Shown here in pieces: positions 36,801-45,700 of a DNA stretch of 64,000 bases. This DNA comes from Prevotella sp. GTDB lineage: Bacteria; Bacteroidota; Bacteroidia; Bacteroidales; Bacteroidaceae. The notes under the pieces are model-generated. The model had not been told where the DNA came from. It did not search any database and worked only from the letters and a program-made list of their open reading frames with translations. Position numbers and translations under genes: made by a program. The first letter of the stretch is position 1. Each line of letters opens with the position of its first letter. The DNA lies in contig JAGAWQ010000008.1 in NCBI GenBank assembly GCA_017941345.1, forward strand, positions 101,418-165,417. The letters run 5' to 3'.

Positions 36801-39748
36801 GGAAACTGTTTGAGACGGAGACGGATGCTGAAAGCCATATCAATGGTGTTGAGTATACCAACTCTGAGGAGCCACTCTATCTCTATCAGAACAAGTACTG
36901 GCTGGCTTACTACACCAAGACCTATCTGGGTGAGACTTATTCGAACCATGTGCCTGTCAGTGTGGCTAACTACCACGACCTGAAAAAGATAATGGGTGAT
37001 AAGGATCACCACTATTACATCGATCATGAAGATATCTTCGACCGTCTGAAGGTAGAACCAAAGATTTACATCAATGACTACAGCGAAGATGCGGAGGGCA
37101 GTAAGAACGGTCTCGACCTGTTCAAGAACCTGTATGACCTGACCTTGCTGACAACACCAGCTGAATCAGGTGACCTTAAAGGACATGCTCTGTTGAATGA
37201 ACGTATCAAGGGTGGAAAGAACCTCGAGTTCTTCCTGCGGACAGATTTGAGCCGCAATGATGATCCTGCCGTTGCTAATGAATGGACATCGATAGCATCT
37301 GGTTCTGATCCATGCTTCCAGGGAACCCTCCACGGTGATGGTCATACCATCAGTGGTCTGGACAACTCACTGTTTGGCCACCTCTGCGGTAATGTCTATA
37401 ACCTCGGTGTAACCGGTTCGTTTAACACTGCTGGTGTAGCTGATGACGGTGATGGTTATGTAGAGAGCTGTTGGGTAAAGACCACGAACGCTACTCCATT
37501 GAGCAAGAAACCTTATGCCGTCTTCGGTAATCCTACAGATGCTCAAGTGGGTTATCAGGTTGTCAACTCATACTACTATGATGGCAATAATGGCTTGTAT
37601 AGCACCAGCACAACAGACAACATTACCACTTCCGGTGGTGCTCGTGGTACAGCCCGTGCCATGTCTGCCAAGGAGTTCTACAACGGTACGGTAGCCTACA
37701 ACCTGAACAACTTCTACCTGTTCAAGCGTTACAACGATAAACAGGTGACATCAGGTTCTGAGGAAGAGAAATATAGCTACTTTACGATTGATACCGATGG
37801 TAAGTTGGTACTCCAGAACAACCACTACTATGGTCCTCATGAGGAACTCTGTTCTACTGGTCACCTAGATAAGACAGGTAATGCCATCATGTATGTGGAG
37901 GACCGCTTTGCCGACGGTGACTTCCGTTATGCAGGAGGTACCATTCCTGATACAGAGGATGAACGTTACTACACCTGGACGGTTACCGATTCCGAAACCG
38001 GCAAGGAGACAGTAGAAAGCGCCTTCTTCCCCATCTGGCCTGACGACTACCTTTTCTTCGGACAGAAACTGACCTACGACTGGGCTGTTGAGGCTCATCA
38101 GGATGTGCCGACAGCTGTAGTACGCGAAGGCGGTCGCCTGTCAACGGGTACTATTGCCAACCGCGTCTATCGTGCTCCGGCTTACTTCCGCAACTCGACG
38201 ATGGGTGTGGCTCACTTCAACCCGCAGGCTTATCTGGCACAGACCAAGAAGAACGTTCCGACTACAGAGGCTTATCCTGGTATGACGGCTATTGACTTCA
38301 AGGGGCACAATGATGTTTATGGGGCTAATGGGGCCAAGAAGGCTTATGAGTTGGGCTGGAATAATGGTAAGTTCTACGCTCCGCTGCTCGACGATGATGG
38401 CTTGACTGGTATCGTCAACTGCGATGAGACGCAGAACCTGTTGGCTTATGCGCCCGCTGCAGATGTCAATGCGAAGACCAACAGTGTGCTGAATGGTTAC
38501 TTCACAGAGCCTGTTTATAATGAATACTATGATAATACTGGAGACTATGCAGGCTATCGTCTCGTGCGTGAGGCTCCTATAGCAACGGTTCATGGCCATC
38601 TGGTACAGAGCAACCTGAAGGCTACCAACGACCATCTGCTGGTTGACCATCAGGACTTCAATGCTCCGGTTGCCTACGACTTCGACGCAGACCACCTGAT
38701 GTGGTATCAGCGTATTCCTGCTGACGAGGAGTATGTCGACCTGACGAAGGGCTGGCAAGGTATCAGCATACCGTTCACTGCCGAGTTGGTAACCACCAAC
38801 CAGAAGGGTGAGATTACCCACTTCTACAGTGGCAGTGACGAGAGCCATAATGATACACACACCAAGAAGGGCCATGAGTACTGGTTGCGTGAGTTCAAGG
38901 AGGGAGGTACTCTTGAAGATAATGTTTACAAGGCAAACTTCCACTATCCCAATTTGGGACGTGAAGCGAAGTCTGTGGGCAATACCTTTCTGTGGGATTA
39001 CTACTACAAGAATGAGGACGTCCACAACCAGCTGGATAAGAACAGCGACACCTATTTGGAGTATCGTCAGTACTATAAGACCGCTCGCTCTTATGCCAAC
39101 TATCCATGGCTAGCCGCTGCTACACCGTATATTCTCGGATTGCCAGGCCAGACCTACTACGAGTTCGACCTCAGCGGTAAGTTCGAGGCTTTGAATACGG
39201 CAGTAGCCATCACTAAGCTGGGTAAGCAGATCCTCACCTTCGTCTCCAACAAGCGTGAGCACATCGGTGTCAGCGATGATGAGATGACCGGAACGGTAGT
39301 GAAGAATGGTGGTAACAACTATACCTTCAAGCCTAGCTATCTGAACGAGTCGCTGGAGACTAGTGGCAACTGCTATGCACTCAATGCCGCTGGCAGCAGC
39401 TTTAACAAGGTTACAACAACGACGAACGTCAGCGCCTTCCGTCCTTACTTCACGGTAGCCGCTTCGCCAAATAATGCTCCGCAGATGCCTAAGCAGATTG
39501 TCTTCGGTACTTCGAGCAGCCTGAACGATGGTCCAGAGACCGTTCTTAACGGCGAACTCGAGATCTATGCGAAGGATCATAAGATTATCACCACGTCGCA
39601 CCTCAAGGAGCCTACGACCATCAGCATCTTCAATGTTGCCGGCATCTCGCTTGCCAACTTCGTGCTGAAGTCTGGTGAGACTATTGAGACTCCTGTCCAT
39701 AGCGCTGGCGTCTACATTGTGAACAAGAAGAAACTGTTTGTTAAATAA
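27863..39748 (+). CDS. Giant YGGG-repeat surface protein with sorting-like C-terminus
   Basis: The protein has about 3,961 residues. The ATG at 27863 gives a clean signal peptide (MRRVITILMIVLLSTIVAQGQ); an in-frame TTG at 27839 lies in the 7-nt repeat and is rejected. From residue about 27 to 1,880 it consists of repeats built on NVYGGGN-x(3-6)-V-x-G-x-x-x-V-x-I-x-x-G, about 30-60 residues apart, suggesting a beta-solenoid. Residues about 1,900-3,000 hold another repeat type with strands such as TYPAGQVFLPSEY and TPYAAGQVITSDTY. Near 3,150 there is a GLUG-like strip (GTLHGDGHTISGLDNSLFGHL). The C-terminus (TISIFNVAGISLANFVLKSG...VYIVNKKKLFVK) resembles a type IX sorting tail. Its position directly after the fimbrial genes suggests a tip-borne or separately anchored giant adhesin. 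No enzymatic motif is seen. Confidence 0.85.
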   Translation: MRRVITILMIVLLSTIVAQGQIKIGGNVYGGGNKGNVEGSTKVTVRAGDIGAVAADAERPVDNPRGHVFGGARMANVGGSSFVHIDGEHASGYILINQVFGGNDIAGTIGTAAAVGAEIPSELTAVKKTEADATDYKKNAVDSTFNSYVRISTKATNEHYTEEEITAASTDPENPAYGKSTTDVKPDPNAQKVYIGQLFGGGNGDFTYTDENGDPLMEGGEYIVKQGDIIIARSATPFVLPELDKTYLEIKGGSIVYGYGGGNNATVKEQNIIHIDNPSAVVNHIKVDANGNEDDNGTDLLTEARFKEMGINTTFSFPSSGAYQIGRFFGGNNKAEMSIRPTWNLLAGKVRNLYSGGNKGSMTSPEGLLLEIKDSSTLIVDNLYGGCRMADVKPTVNGEYNPCGNLPGYHFPAELSARVLVNGGHINNVYGGNDVTGIVYGGNAVGIHTTVYGDVYGGGNGAYPYTDSESMKGDDTYGDFFFSSEGYNSSTEALNAFRPNAEQVSLHLKGTDANHPTVIKGSVFVGGNCASLATKKPQPLVELKIGSHVIADKVFLGNNGEKMVDPTLLGLYKTNSTIGLTDESVFASYMEGVAMPLKPDVVFDNDKNGDLATYEDNTSWIGSFYGGGNRGSMAVSGKTSLKFDRKLIIFDKIVAGCNNANVEAVEGLNAAYEGGLLGSADERASYTDGGKIKDRIELNLDNVVIRPKRWNDTFTKITTGTLTAGKEYYETDLHGTKFIADGSENPTTEDPYYELATIGTKLEWNTVKWDIGEDDFISTGTDDTADDQVRRLIEGSVYGGCYNSGHVNGNVVININQDLVERDVIFAQAAADDPYTISGDRRSGVLKEAQGDDVQSSALAVYGGGYGEDTEIWGSTTINHNNGYAFQMYGGGEQGVVGKKNAEGDYVYNAAYSTTVNLKGINAGYSEKESGLPIPEAEYIYGGGNEGDVLGDSYVYLGNGRIYDAFGGASNADIYGGTEVHIGCNGGFPWIRDNVYGGNDFGGIIRGDRNHYMVTSRTVFEEQLKRSSTYVKYIQGRVDSIFGGNYGSYDYVDRVFKDYTNDNGSPKEGFSFPHLSDNSFVHFVPEDHSSNHVGYIFGGSAGFPGHERLCNSMQKDTYVLLDDTKTKDANRFANVDVYGGGAFAGVGTDFETLGAGRTAVDLFAGSYHNIYGGCNQEGLVGYTRVNVPAESTAKVNALFGGGKGYDPEKFKVDATKALVARFCDHYVTCVDFKSKKAIVEDGIYGGNENCRIACDTYINIEAPVMQSSGYQANIYGAGYGRKTVSGRTNVFMNNGSNAYKVFGGGRDGNAFNFASLRSWLTDQYRTAAGNPAADVKDKVDAYGNTLNRFATYLASNPITLPSTIGTYVNAEGIYDGTYTNDILPTQEKPMPDYHQTNVHIMNGGNVSGYAYGGGYGKDAVVSGSTFIELKGGNVNKDVYGGGEGGPVFDEFGLGVDEDSNNNFVATTNVNIEGGMARNVYGGGYLGSVGKHHNTVGGELVEAAITDTTPVDIPGVANVTIGKLDGTNFYNGVPAIQRNAYGGGEGGSVYGTSNLTINNGYIGYRYKNTSETAVPNYEYVPELDDNTPNAIELAGNAFGGGYVINSFVDSTNVTMYGGTLRGSLYGGGELGPIGRGTMKSGATGGFTNGNAHIYQGGTTYVKLYDGHVLRNVFGGGRGKDSWGGDGTKYMDADLVATLDLKSKGFVFGKTEVDVYGGEVGTSEGVAQGYGNVFGAGDVGCVYSATGTKSGERYDNSKEGYYYANNELTEDCKVLVEPWCKAKSNVSINGVSYAAGKYVPTSALNYLGNKTASEAEWTALGKTDVNKEGIIIHNAVFAGGNTSPGSTEVFANTPTVFGNATASIHDVFHRDLISIGRGRVGGLYGDGNLTLVDGYRELNITNYGTDYYNTTPEITLEQYKALPVREAAYYEIRYKCLASCTDKNGKTYAVGATITADEMLTVFEGVKVGDDPMIDADGKPLATYWEENGVCSRYAGRPMNTIQRADFCGVFGSRMVMQGAQDRVPEVVDYTNYTINRVREVSLNKKTSVRSGDASDAKNKEHGNYFGIYSVVNYLGALTSDVDFYNATRVTDNADYQTASKAYTDPSGSIGAKDYGTATYYDWKAGFHEERKRNNGNSHNKVALASGVYLELTSEKSTGKGLNEKDWGYITGVVELDLINVQPGMGGGYVYAKNEHGKREDSGNDHTILTDLNKNNGTPAVTNKKFKYIPGTNESNKVAWETSGNFIHSTQTIIDDCYNIGDKYKGTDAMPAHYWYIKGAVYVYDQYISAYTGSPNAFSETVSIPLTITSASHGKMTLLNVMPNRYAYYANGNRNAKLGADQKITIRDKEYGLNDVITYWDYSQLTAAEKNMFVDDTYVTIAECKIGNTTYPAGQVFLPSEYTTLKNANPEVYHVAKEKDVPFEEVFRSSNNVSHNTGYILTYNIDNPDQWNTWYTKADGTAPKNQTGGEGFEDGPTYTPTTTGMFGQNDYKVGSVIPADEYTTYSTAYAKLTQDQKTSLGTQATFKPAYIVTADLLEANKGTTSQRFHKGAVLANDGYTETEWSSMSGSVDEAYVVTSTIQLSKTEVIYRNTYMSELERTTLYNRYKDGTDADKKIAAEINKSIVPAYYCSTAGKYGGNYYESGKNYRALTAFSAMTPEDRMKFDYNYDALDLLIDSDYGKAEGFKYQYDSADETLDGANANPAHYSLPTSIDYTATYKGTESLTYIADDQTQKTATEGTELSRTEFERLPNEQYYWAPITVSTAGNYYVVKETIILGDTPYAAGQVITSDTYSGLSDTDKAKVATLNFDAAGIYYYCREGYTINSSHYTGTEMTGAVTDIHNTTHTTAVPAGTVIKAETDDTVYGYDNVINKQANFSFHGKSPTETSTLYVTRGSDIFDLSKEKIITVVYQYDYVESDMAGLHITPVSERHILNIHLNFKSGVPTVEDIRQPDIILPGTALSMPEPYVTPGAYEITGGGWKLFETETDAESHINGVEYTNSEEPLYLYQNKYWLAYYTKTYLGETYSNHVPVSVANYHDLKKIMGDKDHHYYIDHEDIFDRLKVEPKIYINDYSEDAEGSKNGLDLFKNLYDLTLLTTPAESGDLKGHALLNERIKGGKNLEFFLRTDLSRNDDPAVANEWTSIASGSDPCFQGTLHGDGHTISGLDNSLFGHLCGNVYNLGVTGSFNTAGVADDGDGYVESCWVKTTNATPLSKKPYAVFGNPTDAQVGYQVVNSYYYDGNNGLYSTSTTDNITTSGGARGTARAMSAKEFYNGTVAYNLNNFYLFKRYNDKQVTSGSEEEKYSYFTIDTDGKLVLQNNHYYGPHEELCSTGHLDKTGNAIMYVEDRFADGDFRYAGGTIPDTEDERYYTWTVTDSETGKETVESAFFPIWPDDYLFFGQKLTYDWAVEAHQDVPTAVVREGGRLSTGTIANRVYRAPAYFRNSTMGVAHFNPQAYLAQTKKNVPTTEAYPGMTAIDFKGHNDVYGANGAKKAYELGWNNGKFYAPLLDDDGLTGIVNCDETQNLLAYAPAADVNAKTNSVLNGYFTEPVYNEYYDNTGDYAGYRLVREAPIATVHGHLVQSNLKATNDHLLVDHQDFNAPVAYDFDADHLMWYQRIPADEEYVDLTKGWQGISIPFTAELVTTNQKGEITHFYSGSDESHNDTHTKKGHEYWLREFKEGGTLEDNVYKANFHYPNLGREAKSVGNTFLWDYYYKNEDVHNQLDKNSDTYLEYRQYYKTARSYANYPWLAAATPYILGLPGQTYYEFDLSGKFEALNTAVAITKLGKQILTFVSNKREHIGVSDDEMTGTVVKNGGNNYTFKPSYLNESLETSGNCYALNAAGSSFNKVTTTTNVSAFRPYFTVAASPNNAPQMPKQIVFGTSSSLNDGPETVLNGELEIYAKDHKIITTSHLKEPTTISIFNVAGISLANFVLKSGETIETPVHSAGVYIVNKKKLFVK

Positions 39749-39777
39749 ACCACAGATTATACGGAATATATATAGAT

Positions 39778-42700
39778 ATGACACACTATATGACCGAAAT
39801 GATTATAACTGAAAGAAACACATATCGTAAAACCGAATCAGCGCATTGCCATACCGTTGACAAGGAGATGGCAACGTGTACCCAAGGTGTACCCAAGGTG
39901 TACCCAAGGTGTACCCAAGCTCTAGGCAGGCTCATGAGTATGCTTAGAGTATGGCTAGAAGCAGCCTGGAAGCAGCCTAGGAGGAGCCTAGAGTATGCCT
40001 ACAACGAGATAACGGCTCACTCGCTAACGAGATTATGTCTCGTCATAATCATGCTTTTGGCACTGATGACACTCGGAGCCACCAATGCTTTTGGTGTTAC
40101 CATTACCTACCATATCATCAATTTAGGTAGATTAGACGACAATGGCAACATTACCGCTACTCGTACGGAGGCGTTGCAATTCACCAGTACAGAGACTACT
40201 TTGGGGGTTCCAGATAAATATAAGAGTCCGTTGGCCAAGAATTGGAAGTACTATAAGTTCGACGAGATAACTTATAACCAAACAACAAAGGCATATACTT
40301 TTCCTGAAAGCACAACGCTTGTAGAGGGCACCAGTGAGATGGCTTCCGATGCTCATATCTATGTGACCTACGAACTTGATGAGACGGCCCTGACAAGTTT
40401 CGGTGTCATCGATGGCGGTGTATGCTATATCAAATTCAGTAACAACAAATATCTTCGTCAAAGTGTGTTTAGTAATCAACCGAATACTGACAGTGATGCC
40501 ACCTTGGCAGGAGATGGAAAAAATCTCTGGAAAATAAACATCAAGGATCCATACCAGATTACGATTCAGAGTAAGAGTACAGCATATACCGATTACTATT
40601 TATCGACTGATAATGGTAAATTCCCGGACATTCGTCTGAAAAGCCCGTTAAGTACAGCAAAAAATCAAAAGGTCTGGGCTTTTGGTTTGCTCCCTGGCGG
40701 TGTTGACAACACCTATAGACTGATTGTTACAGATGCTTATACACAAAATAATAATACACTGGACTCATTCAAACATGGTTATCTAAATAACAATGATGGT
40801 AATGGCAATTTCAAGACTCGTTTCAGTACTTATGGTGGAGAAAACCACTACAATTGCGATCTCACTTTTGAACCGCAGACCAATACTTATACCTATCATA
40901 TTATTGATACCAAGGGTAATGAGGCCATTAGTTATACGATGCCTGCGGCAACACCTATGGGGCAGGCATTAGAAAGTTATACCGACATTCCTGCTGCCAT
41001 TCGAAGCCCTTATTTGAAGGATGAGACGGTAACATTCTTGAGTAATTTCACAGACTTTGATCATCTTGACGATAACAGGATTACAGAAACGCCAGTGACA
41101 GGCACAGACATCTATGTAGTATATACTACGGATTACCTGATGGAAAAGTTCCTACATCTGAGAGGCGCCCGTGCTTTGAATCTAAAGGTGAATGGAGAAT
41201 ATATTTACGACAGCGGAACGGCTGGCGCAGGTACGTTTGCACATAAGGCAGAACCTACGGATAGCGAAAAAGGATCAAATCAATACTTCTGGTTCTTCTC
41301 AGGAAATGACCCATATGCCGTAGAGATTAAGAATGCGGCAACGAATAACATTATTGGATATGCAACTCCATCCTCATCGCCAACATCACTCACATTAAAC
41401 ACATCACCAGCTAATAGCAAGTTTATTATTATGGCTACCAGTGGTGGTGGAGAGTTTCAGCAGATGGAATTGATGGCAGCTACGGGTGATAACACCTACT
41501 ACCGCGTAGGATATACTGATGGCGCTTATAATATCAGTACTACTGCTACAGGTGATGCTTCTCTGCAGATACAGGCTTATCCTAACAGCGCCACGATTAC
41601 TTATAAGCTGATAGATCAGGCGGGTAAGATATTATTGAACATTGAAACCAAGTCTGATGCAGTAGAACTGCCAAGTGATTGGCAAAGTGCGTTGGTAGAT
41701 AAATATAACTATTGGAAAGTAGGTGCTTTCGATATTACTGGTGATGTATATAAACTCCAGGCTGCCCCAGAGTCATTCCGCATCAACAATATTACTGATG
41801 CAGAAGACAATGTAATCTATGTCACCTACGAAGTAAACGATAAAGTCACTTTCGACATCTCTGATGATGATAAAACGCATAGTGGAGAATATCCTACCTA
41901 TATGCTTAAGTTCCATAATGGTCAGGAGTTTAACCAGGAGAATGGTACTGATGGTATTGAGAACTCTCCTCAAAAAGCAGAATATCCATACTCCAATGGT
42001 GATGCCATGCTGTATGTATATAGTGACACAAGGCGAGAAACTCAGTTCACTTCTGGTGCCAGCACCCGTCCCCGTTGGTTGTGGTATGCTGTCAGCCCTA
42101 AAGCAGCAAAAGTCAACACCGGCTCAGGAGAGGTGGATGTTACCCCAGGCTATAAGGGTGACCCCTACCATGTGAAGATTATGAGCCACTCAGCTCAGGC
42201 CTCCAGTCATAACTACTTCCGCACCTATGTGGTGAACTATGGCGGAAGCAACCATGTGGTAACTGGTGTGACCACAAAGAACGAGAATGTAGATGCGTCT
42301 CACGATAACCAGCTCCCGACGGAGTATATGATTCTGAGTGCTCCTAACGGCAGATATAAGTTGGTTACACTTAATGAAATTGAAGGTGCTCCTGAAAACG
42401 GGTCCTACGGAACCCGACAAACGGTGAATACCTTCGAGCAATATTGGAAGAACAATCCTACCGTTCAGAACAAGTTGGGTAATGCTAAAGTCACTGACTC
42501 AGAAAGTACTACCGATGACGGCATCGAACTCACATCAGCACAAGCATCGCTGTTGACTGGCTGGCATACCTACAAGGCTTGGGCGAACGCCGCACCATGG
42601 GTGTCATGGAGTGAAGACGGAAAAACCGGAAAGCAATATCATAACAAGCACCACTGGTTCCAGACCATCGACATGGGTGCTACCGGTGAGTTCACCTTCG

Positions 42701-45700
42701 AGGCAGCCACCCTTGACCCCGAGGTTATCTTGCTTGACCAGCACGGATGGGAAATCATGCGTGCACCACTGGCTGATGCTGCCGCTTTGCGCAAATACGA
42801 CAGTCCTATGGTGCAGGAGTATCAGTGGTATCCTACTGCTGCAAAGGTGACAGGTTATCACAAATACAAGGTCAGCGACCCTACAATTATAGTCTATGAG
42901 CCTGTGGTGGTTTCAGGTAAGACAAAATGGCAAAATAGCGGTGAAACTTACACGCATACCTCCAAATCACTGGCAGACAGCCCTTATGACCATATTTTTC
43001 CAGCTCAGGACAAGAGTGTGAAGACTGACTTCTATGTCACCTATACGGTAAAGCCTGAGTATGCACGACTTTATGCCGGTGCTGCTACTGAGGACGCTGT
43101 TAACCCCTCAGCCTTCATGGTTAAACAGGGTAATGAATATGCCAAGATTAGTGATGGTAACACCTTTGCACCGACTACGGATAACCCATACGCATTAGCG
43201 TCAATTGGTGATGAATGGCACTGGTATGTGAAGCCAAACTTCAATATCGATGTAGAGATGGGCTATAAGTATGATGTGGAAGAAGATGATGGAACTGGTG
43301 GCACTTATACACCGAATCAAGCCCAAAAGGATGCCAAGAACTACGAAGAGGGTAGGAACGGCTTCGACCCCTATAACATACAGATACAGAGTGTAAAAAG
43401 TTCCACTTATTATTTTAAGACCACTACTACAGGTTCTCACCTCAACAAAGGTGCATGGGAGGGCACTTCAACGGATTTGAGTCTAAAGAACATGTCTGCC
43501 GGCAGACAGGAGAATGTAGATGGCAACGACCAGACCAAGCTAAGTATCACCAATGCTACTTTCATGGTGATAAAGGATGCCAGCGACCACTGGCTGCTGA
43601 TGCCTCGCTTCGACCATACAAAGGTGGTGAACTCCTTTAGTGGGACACAATTGTCTGCTCCTAATGCTGCTACACAGACTTTGGAACTCATCATGGCTCC
43701 TAAGATTATTCACAGCTCAAACGAGTTTGCATCCTTAAACGGTCAATATACCCTCGCAGAGGACTTTAAATTTGAATCTGACTTCACATCATTGGGTTCA
43801 TCGGATGCTCCGTTTACAGGTTCTATCGATGGTATGCTCCATGCTTTGGGAGGACTTGATAATCTTACGACACCATTGATAGCATACGCTGATGGTGCTA
43901 TTATCAAGAATATCATATTGGATAATGTTACTGTTGGTAATGCAAAAGGTGAGAATGAAGAGGACATTCCTAATGTGGGTGCTATTGTTGCCAATGCCAC
44001 TGGCGAAACCCGTATATACAACTGCGGTATCAATGGCGGTAGTGTAGGTGGTACAGGAAATGTTGGTGGTATCGTAGGAAATCTGCATGGTGAGGAAATA
44101 ACAGTAGATGGAAAAAAGAAATATATTGGAGCTCGTGTGATAAATTGCTATAGTTATGCCACTATCACAGGTGGAACAAATGTCGGTGGTATTGTTGGTT
44201 ATAATGATTACAAGACTACTGCATCCAAAATTGCGACCATGGTGATGAACTGCGCATTCTACGGTGACATCACAGGTGGCGGCACAATATCTCCAATCTA
44301 TGGCGGTGAAAATATTAACAACCTAAACAGTGGAGGTCTTAATACCTTCAACTATTATGCATACGACAATCTAAAGAGTACAGCTGTTTCTACTTATAAT
44401 TGTGCACAGGGCGTTCAGGATGTCTTTTGGAATCGTTTTGAACAATATCGCCAGTTGCTCAACAGCAACAGGAAGTTGGCAGCACACTATGCCTCATCAA
44501 CAGAAGCAACGGTAAAGCCCTCGGATATGATGAAATGGGTATTGGAGACAGCTGATAGATCAATTGTTGCGCCTAATGAACCAAAGGCATATCCTATACT
44601 GAAAGTACAAGATAAGTATCCATCTATCATCAATTTTGATGCGGAGCATGCTCCTGATAGTGCATCAGTAGGACGCAATAAGGGTGGCAAACTGGGCAAG
44701 ACATTGACAGTGCATTTGAGTGGTACCGGCATTACCACTTCGGAGCTTACCCTGCAACGTACTGATAAGGACTTCGACCGCTTCAACTTTAACTACGACA
44801 AGGTTCAGTTACCCTATTTCAACGATGTCGGTGAGGGTAACTATACCAACAACCAAGTTGTAACTGGTTGGAAGATTACTGGCATGACAGGTGGTACGAC
44901 TGGTACTTATACTGCTGCCGACAACTTTGGTGGTTATAACTTTGCTGACCGCAAATGTACAGCGAAAGATATCTTTGGTACGAGTGGGCGTGTATTCTCT
45001 CAGGGTGCATACTTCGATGTACCTTACGGAGTGACAGATATCTATATAGAACCATATTGGGGAGAAGCGGTCTATGTAGCCGATCATTACTTGGATGTTG
45101 TCTATAATACCAGTTATAACAGGCAGGATGTTTCCCAATTGCCAGAAACGTATGGTGATGATGGCGTGGAGGTTTCTATCAATGGAAGTACCCAAAAGGT
45201 ATGGCATACTATCGGTACTGCTGTCGGTAAATTAAGTTCAGGTGGTACGGTTTATGATCATGCTGTGGTGCTTGTTGGTAATGTCCACTTAGAGGGAAAT
45301 CCTCCAACGGATGGCAAGTCTTTCACTGTGATGTCTGCTGACCTTGACTTCGACAACGAACCTGACTATAGTTTTATCTTTGGTCATAATAATCGACAGC
45401 CAGTTTCACCTATACGTTTTGACTTTATCAACATGCCAGGTATTGCTATGGCACAAAAACCGAACGGTGCAACGTCGTTCCGTAATGTGAGTATCTTTAA
45501 TCCTAAGGGATGGTTTGAGACGACAAATACTTGTATAACTCGTTTGGTGCAGTTTGAGTATGATAATGGTGGTAAGAGTGCAGCTCCTGTAATTCTGCAA
45601 GGTGGTATGATTGACCAATTTGTATCTACCAAGGTAAGTGAACCTAAGGTCACGACTTATTTGCATTTAGGCGGTAATACATGGTTCAAGGATTTCGGTA

